Shown here piece after piece: positions 23,142 to 24,937 of a DNA stretch of 24,937 nucleotides. Each line of letters opens with the position of its first letter. Position 1 is the first letter of the stretch. Origin of the DNA: a virus; the IMG/VR virus record IMGVR_UViG_3300017725_000064, positions 1-24,937 of that record; one strand, given 5' to 3'. The notes beneath the pieces were generated by a model. It searched no databases, was not told where the DNA came from, and was given only the letters and a program-made list of their open reading frames with translations. The translations under genes and the position numbers were made by a program.

Positions 23142-23149
23142 TATAAATA
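23142..23149 (+). promoter_or_regulatory. T4-type late promoter TATAAATA for talC-def
   Basis: A perfect box (CTATAAATA) 36 nt before the talC ATG at 23178 and just after a hairpin, the same terminator-then-late-promoter layout as at 15302-15338. Confidence 0.78.
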
Positions 23150-23177
23150 TTACTCATCTATTCAGTTCCAAGTTTCA

Positions 23178-23846
23178 ATGAAAATCTTTTTAGATACTGC
23201 TGATACAGGTATCATTCGTCAGTGTTATAATACTGGTTTGATTGATGGAGTCACTACTAATCCTACTCTCATCATGAAGAGTGGTAAAAGTCCTGTTGAT
23301 GTCTACGAGACAATCAAAGATATTGGCATCAAAGATATCAGTATGGAAGTCGTAGGTGACTTTAATGAGATGGTAAAGGAGGGTCAGAGACTCTATAATC
23401 GTTTTGGTTCTGTAGCTACCATTAAAGTACCTTGTACTGAAGATGGTTTGATGGCTTGTAATTACCTTTCTAAAGAGGGTATCAATGTGAATGTCACACT
23501 GATCTTCTCAGCGGCTCAGGCAATCTTAGCAGCTAAGGCTGGAGCTAAGTATGTCTCTCCTTTCATAGGTAGATTGGATGATCAATCCGTCGCTGGTCTT
23601 GAAGTAGTCAGGTCTATTTCTGAGTTGTATCGTATTCATGGTATGAAAACTCAGGTTCTGTCAGCTTCAATTCGTAGTGTTCAGAGGGTTGTTAGGTCTT
23701 ATTATAATGGAGCTCAGGTAGTGACAATGCCTCCTGAAATCTTTAAGAAAATGTATGATCATATACTAACTGATAAAGGTCTTGAGATCTTTGATAAAGA
23801 TTGGGCAGAAGTTACTCATAGGGTATCTCAACCAGATGAAGAGTAA
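23178..23846 (+). CDS. talC: Transaldolase-like protein TalC
   Basis: 222 aa, the short fructose-6-phosphate aldolase/TalC type. Motifs are MKIFLDTADT (start), DGVTTNPTL (23-31), TIKVPCTEDGL with the Schiff-base Lys K83, NVTLIFSAAQA, and YVSPFIGRLDD. ATG 23178 matches the family start; an upstream in-frame ATG at 23118 lies before the late promoter and is rejected. In cyanophages TalC is thought to push host carbon through the pentose phosphate pathway toward NADPH and ribose for nucleotides. It is followed by def with a TAATG overlap. Confidence 0.95.
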   Translation: MKIFLDTADTGIIRQCYNTGLIDGVTTNPTLIMKSGKSPVDVYETIKDIGIKDISMEVVGDFNEMVKEGQRLYNRFGSVATIKVPCTEDGLMACNYLSKEGINVNVTLIFSAAQAILAAKAGAKYVSPFIGRLDDQSVAGLEVVRSISELYRIHGMKTQVLSASIRSVQRVVRSYYNGAQVVTMPPEIFKKMYDHILTDKGLEIFDKDWAEVTHRVSQPDEE

Positions 23847-24277
23847 TGATTTTAGAGATACTAAAAGATGGTGATGAGATACTAAGAAAAGAATCTTGTC
23901 CTGTTATTCTGACTGATGAGGTTAGAAAGTTAATCGAAGATATGAAAGAAACTATGATTCATGCTGATGGTATGGGTCTATCAGCTCCTCAAGTTGGTAA
24001 GAATATCAGAGTGATTGTTGTTAAACTTTTGGATAATAAAACCCAAGAAATGATTAATCCTGTTATTAAGTGGCATTCCATAAACACTTGTAATCTTCAG
24101 GAAGGTTGTCTCAGCATTCCTGGTATGTACTTTGATTTGACTAGACCAATAAAGATATCAGTCAAGTTTCAAGATTTGAGCGGTAAGTATAAAAAGTGGA
24201 AACTCAAATCATGGGAATCTCGTGTTGTTCAACATGAGATTGATCATCTAAATGGTGTGTTGATGACAGACTACTAG
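23846..24277 (+). CDS. def: Peptide deformylase
   Basis: Removes the N-formyl group from new proteins; cyanophage enzymes are thought to favour photosystem proteins such as D1. The 143-aa product is shorter than typical bacterial PDF (about 170 aa) and ends soon after the metal site, as in other cyanophage PDFs. Motif I GMGLSAPQ (42-49), motif II EGCLSIP with metal ligand C88, and motif III QHEIDH with H130, E131 and H134 are intact. It overlaps talC by one base. The last base of its TAG stop is the first base of tRNA-Val. Confidence 0.95.
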   Translation: MILEILKDGDEILRKESCPVILTDEVRKLIEDMKETMIHADGMGLSAPQVGKNIRVIVVKLLDNKTQEMINPVIKWHSINTCNLQEGCLSIPGMYFDLTRPIKISVKFQDLSGKYKKWKLKSWESRVVQHEIDHLNGVLMTDY

Positions 24278-24348
24278 GGAGATTAGCTCAGAGGTAGAGC
24301 ACCTCGTTTACACCGAGATTGTCACAAGTTCGATCCTTGTATCTCCCA
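24277..24348 (+). tRNA. tRNA-Val (anticodon TAC)
   Basis: Acceptor GGGAGAT/ATCTCCC, D arm TAGCTCAGAGGTAGAGC, anticodon loop TTTACAC (TAC at 24309-24311), T arm ACAAGTTCGATCCTTGT. The outer pair of the anticodon stem is mismatched. Its first base is the last base of the def stop codon, so processing of the tRNA removes the def stop region. No CCA encoded. Confidence 0.93.
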
Positions 24349-24357
24349 TCACAGAAG

Positions 24358-24375
24358 TTATCTCAGTTTAGATAA
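24358..24375 (+). other. AT-rich hairpin after tRNA-Val
   Basis: TTATCT-CAGTTT-AGATAA, 6-bp AT-rich stem, weak as a terminator. It lies in the 62-nt gap between tRNA-Val and the Phd-like ORF. TATAAT at 24400-24405 is too near the next ATG and has no -35. Confidence 0.35.
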
Positions 24376-24410
24376 TCTGAAGTATGATTCTTTTATACAT
24401 ATAATCAACT

Positions 24411-24584
24411 ATGAAATTTTATTCAGTGAAATACTGGCAAGAGAATTGGGAAACTCTTATGGAAAGAGTTGAAAATGGAGAGACAATAGGTATAGAGAAT
24501 GACAAAGGGGAAAAGGCAGTGATGGTTCCGGCGGATGATGAACTCATACGCATATACACAGAACAGAACAATGAAGGATCCTGA
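24411..24584 (+). CDS. Phd/YefM antitoxin-like small protein
   Basis: 57 aa, starting MKFYSVKYWQENWETLMERV. The layout matches Phd/YefM antitoxins: a first beta strand (KFYSV), a long helix (QENWETLMERVENG), strand (ETIGIEN), turn (DKGEK) and strand (AVMVPADD), then an acidic tail. The GE.AVMVP segment parallels the family G(E/K)xxAVL(V/M) motif. No partner toxin gene is adjacent in the window. No clear SD precedes the ATG. The stop codon TGA is immediately followed by tRNA-Ile. Similar solitary antitoxin-like genes may bind host toxins or act as regulators (inference). Confidence 0.7.
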   Translation: MKFYSVKYWQENWETLMERVENGETIGIENDKGEKAVMVPADDELIRIYTEQNNEGS

Positions 24585-24656
24585 GGGACTGTCGCATATT
24601 GGTTAATGCTCGCTCCTTATAAGGGCGCAAACTGGGTTCAATTCTCAGCAGTCCTA
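24585..24656 (+). tRNA. tRNA-Ile (anticodon TAT)
   Basis: Acceptor GGGACTG/CAGTCCT (one G-U), D stem GCAT/ATGC, anticodon stem CGCTC/GGGCG with loop CTTATAA (TAT at 24618-24620), T arm CTGGGTTCAATTCTCAG. It starts on the base after the Phd-like stop codon. TAT is uncommon in bacteria, which usually read AUA with a lysidine-modified CAT tRNA. Confidence 0.88.
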
Positions 24657-24660
24657 CCTT

Positions 24661-24733
24661 GGGGGTTTAGCAATCTGGTGAATGCAGCAAACTCATAATT
24701 TGCCTAAGGTGAGTTCGATCCTCACAATCCCTA
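24661..24733 (+). tRNA. tRNA with CAT anticodon (Met or Ile-lysidine)
   Basis: Acceptor GGGGGTT/AATCCCT (two G-U pairs), anticodon stem GCAAA/TTTGC with loop CTCATAA (CAT at 24694-24696), T arm GTGAGTTCGATCCTCAC. It lies 4 nt after tRNA-Ile. It may be elongator Met or an AUA-reading Ile tRNA; the sequence alone does not decide, but the TAT tRNA next to it makes Met more likely. Confidence 0.88.
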
Positions 24734-24735
24734 TT

Positions 24736-24757
24736 GGGTCAGTTCTACGACTGACCC
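24736..24757 (+). terminator. Terminator after the tRNA cluster
   Basis: GGGTCAGT-TCTACG-ACTGACCC, a perfect 8-bp stem with 6-nt loop, followed by CTTG. It starts 3 nt after the last tRNA and overlaps the approach to the next promoter. Confidence 0.7.
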
Positions 24758-24758
24758 C

Positions 24759-24787
24759 TTGACCTATGAGATCATACCCTCTATAAT
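24759..24787 (+). promoter_or_regulatory. Sigma70-like promoter
   Basis: TTGACC (24759-24764), 17-bp spacer, perfect TATAAT (24782-24787), 22 nt before the ATG at 24810. It is the strongest host-type promoter in the window and directs an early transcript to the right. Confidence 0.8.
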
Positions 24788-24809
24788 TACAGAGTAATCC
24801 ATACAGAAG

Positions 24810-24937
24810 ATGACTATTACTTCCAAGTTCAAGAAAGATATCAGCACTCTCCGATCTGCTGTCGGTGGTGATTTCTATCTCGATGTAAAGAATCCGAAAC
24901 TTTACAAGAAGATCCGTAAATTTTATCAGAACAATGG
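24810..24937 (+). CDS. Start of an unknown basic protein (partial)
   Basis: 42 codons in view before the window ends; starts MTITSKFKKDISTLRSAVGG and continues FYLDVKNPKLYKKIRKFYQN. It is Lys-rich. A strong sigma70-like promoter precedes it, so it is probably an early gene. No family is recognised from this part. Confidence 0.7.
   Translation, partial: MTITSKFKKDISTLRSAVGGDFYLDVKNPKLYKKIRKFYQNN

Noticed and set aside
24400-24405. TATAAT as a promoter for the Phd-like ORF
   Set aside because: It lies 5 nt before the ATG and has no -35 element at the right distance.
1-24937. CRISPR array, insertion sequence or integrase
   Set aside because: No regularly spaced repeats, transposase motifs or terminal inverted repeats were seen; the only tandem repeat is the 21-bp coding one.

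Overview
The window is part of a T4-like cyanophage genome (a myovirus infecting marine Synechococcus or Prochlorococcus). The evidence is the set of T4-type replication genes (43, uvsX, 41, 61), the T4-type class Ia ribonucleotide reductase pair nrdA-nrdB, the cyanophage auxiliary genes (purM, mazG, talC, def, a 2-oxoglutarate/Fe(II) oxygenase), a SleB-like cell wall hydrolase, phage-type tRNAs and several TATAAATA late-promoter boxes. Every gene I can support is on the + strand, mostly with ATGA, TGATG or TAATG stop/start overlaps. Nothing suggests a host chromosome.

Layout: (1) 1-8305, a replication operon: end of an unidentified gene, the N-terminal half of DNA polymerase, purM plus a small ORF, the C-terminal half of DNA polymerase, uvsX, oxygenase, helicase 41, a small protein, mazG and four small unknown proteins. 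It ends at a strong hairpin (8220-8246). (2) 8284-10822, a late promoter followed by a lysine-rich protein, a small protein and a 456-aa unknown. (3) 10837-11816, a terminator overlapping a sigma70-like promoter, then a lone Dam-type methyltransferase. (4) 11850-15938, proteins that look like late or packaged virion proteins (a cytidylyltransferase-like protein, a Cys/His-cluster protein, a DUF3008-like protein and others), with more late promoters and a terminator. (5) 15944-22621, small unknowns, primase 61, nrdA, nrdB, a GIY-YIG-like nuclease with overlapping ORFs, a cell wall hydrolase and another small protein. (6) 22625-24937, a tRNA and structured-RNA region: tRNA-Arg, -Asn and -Thr, a late promoter, talC, def, tRNA-Val, a Phd/YefM-like small ORF, tRNA-Ile and -Met, a terminator/promoter pair, and the start of a further ORF.

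The genes fit one programme: make nucleotides (purM, nrdAB, mazG, and talC through the pentose phosphate pathway), replicate and recombine phage DNA (43, 41, 61, uvsX), and build and release virions (late cluster, hydrolase). The most unusual feature is the family B DNA polymerase, which is split in its fingers region into two cistrons with a complete purM and a 72-aa ORF between them. Other points for follow-up are a possible overprinted membrane-protein gene at 21459-21767, a solitary Phd-like ORF abutting a tRNA, two small proteins sharing a VVNMDGG-type motif, and hairpins around the tRNAs that share the loop sequence TTGAGAC. All calls are from reading the sequence; no database search was run.
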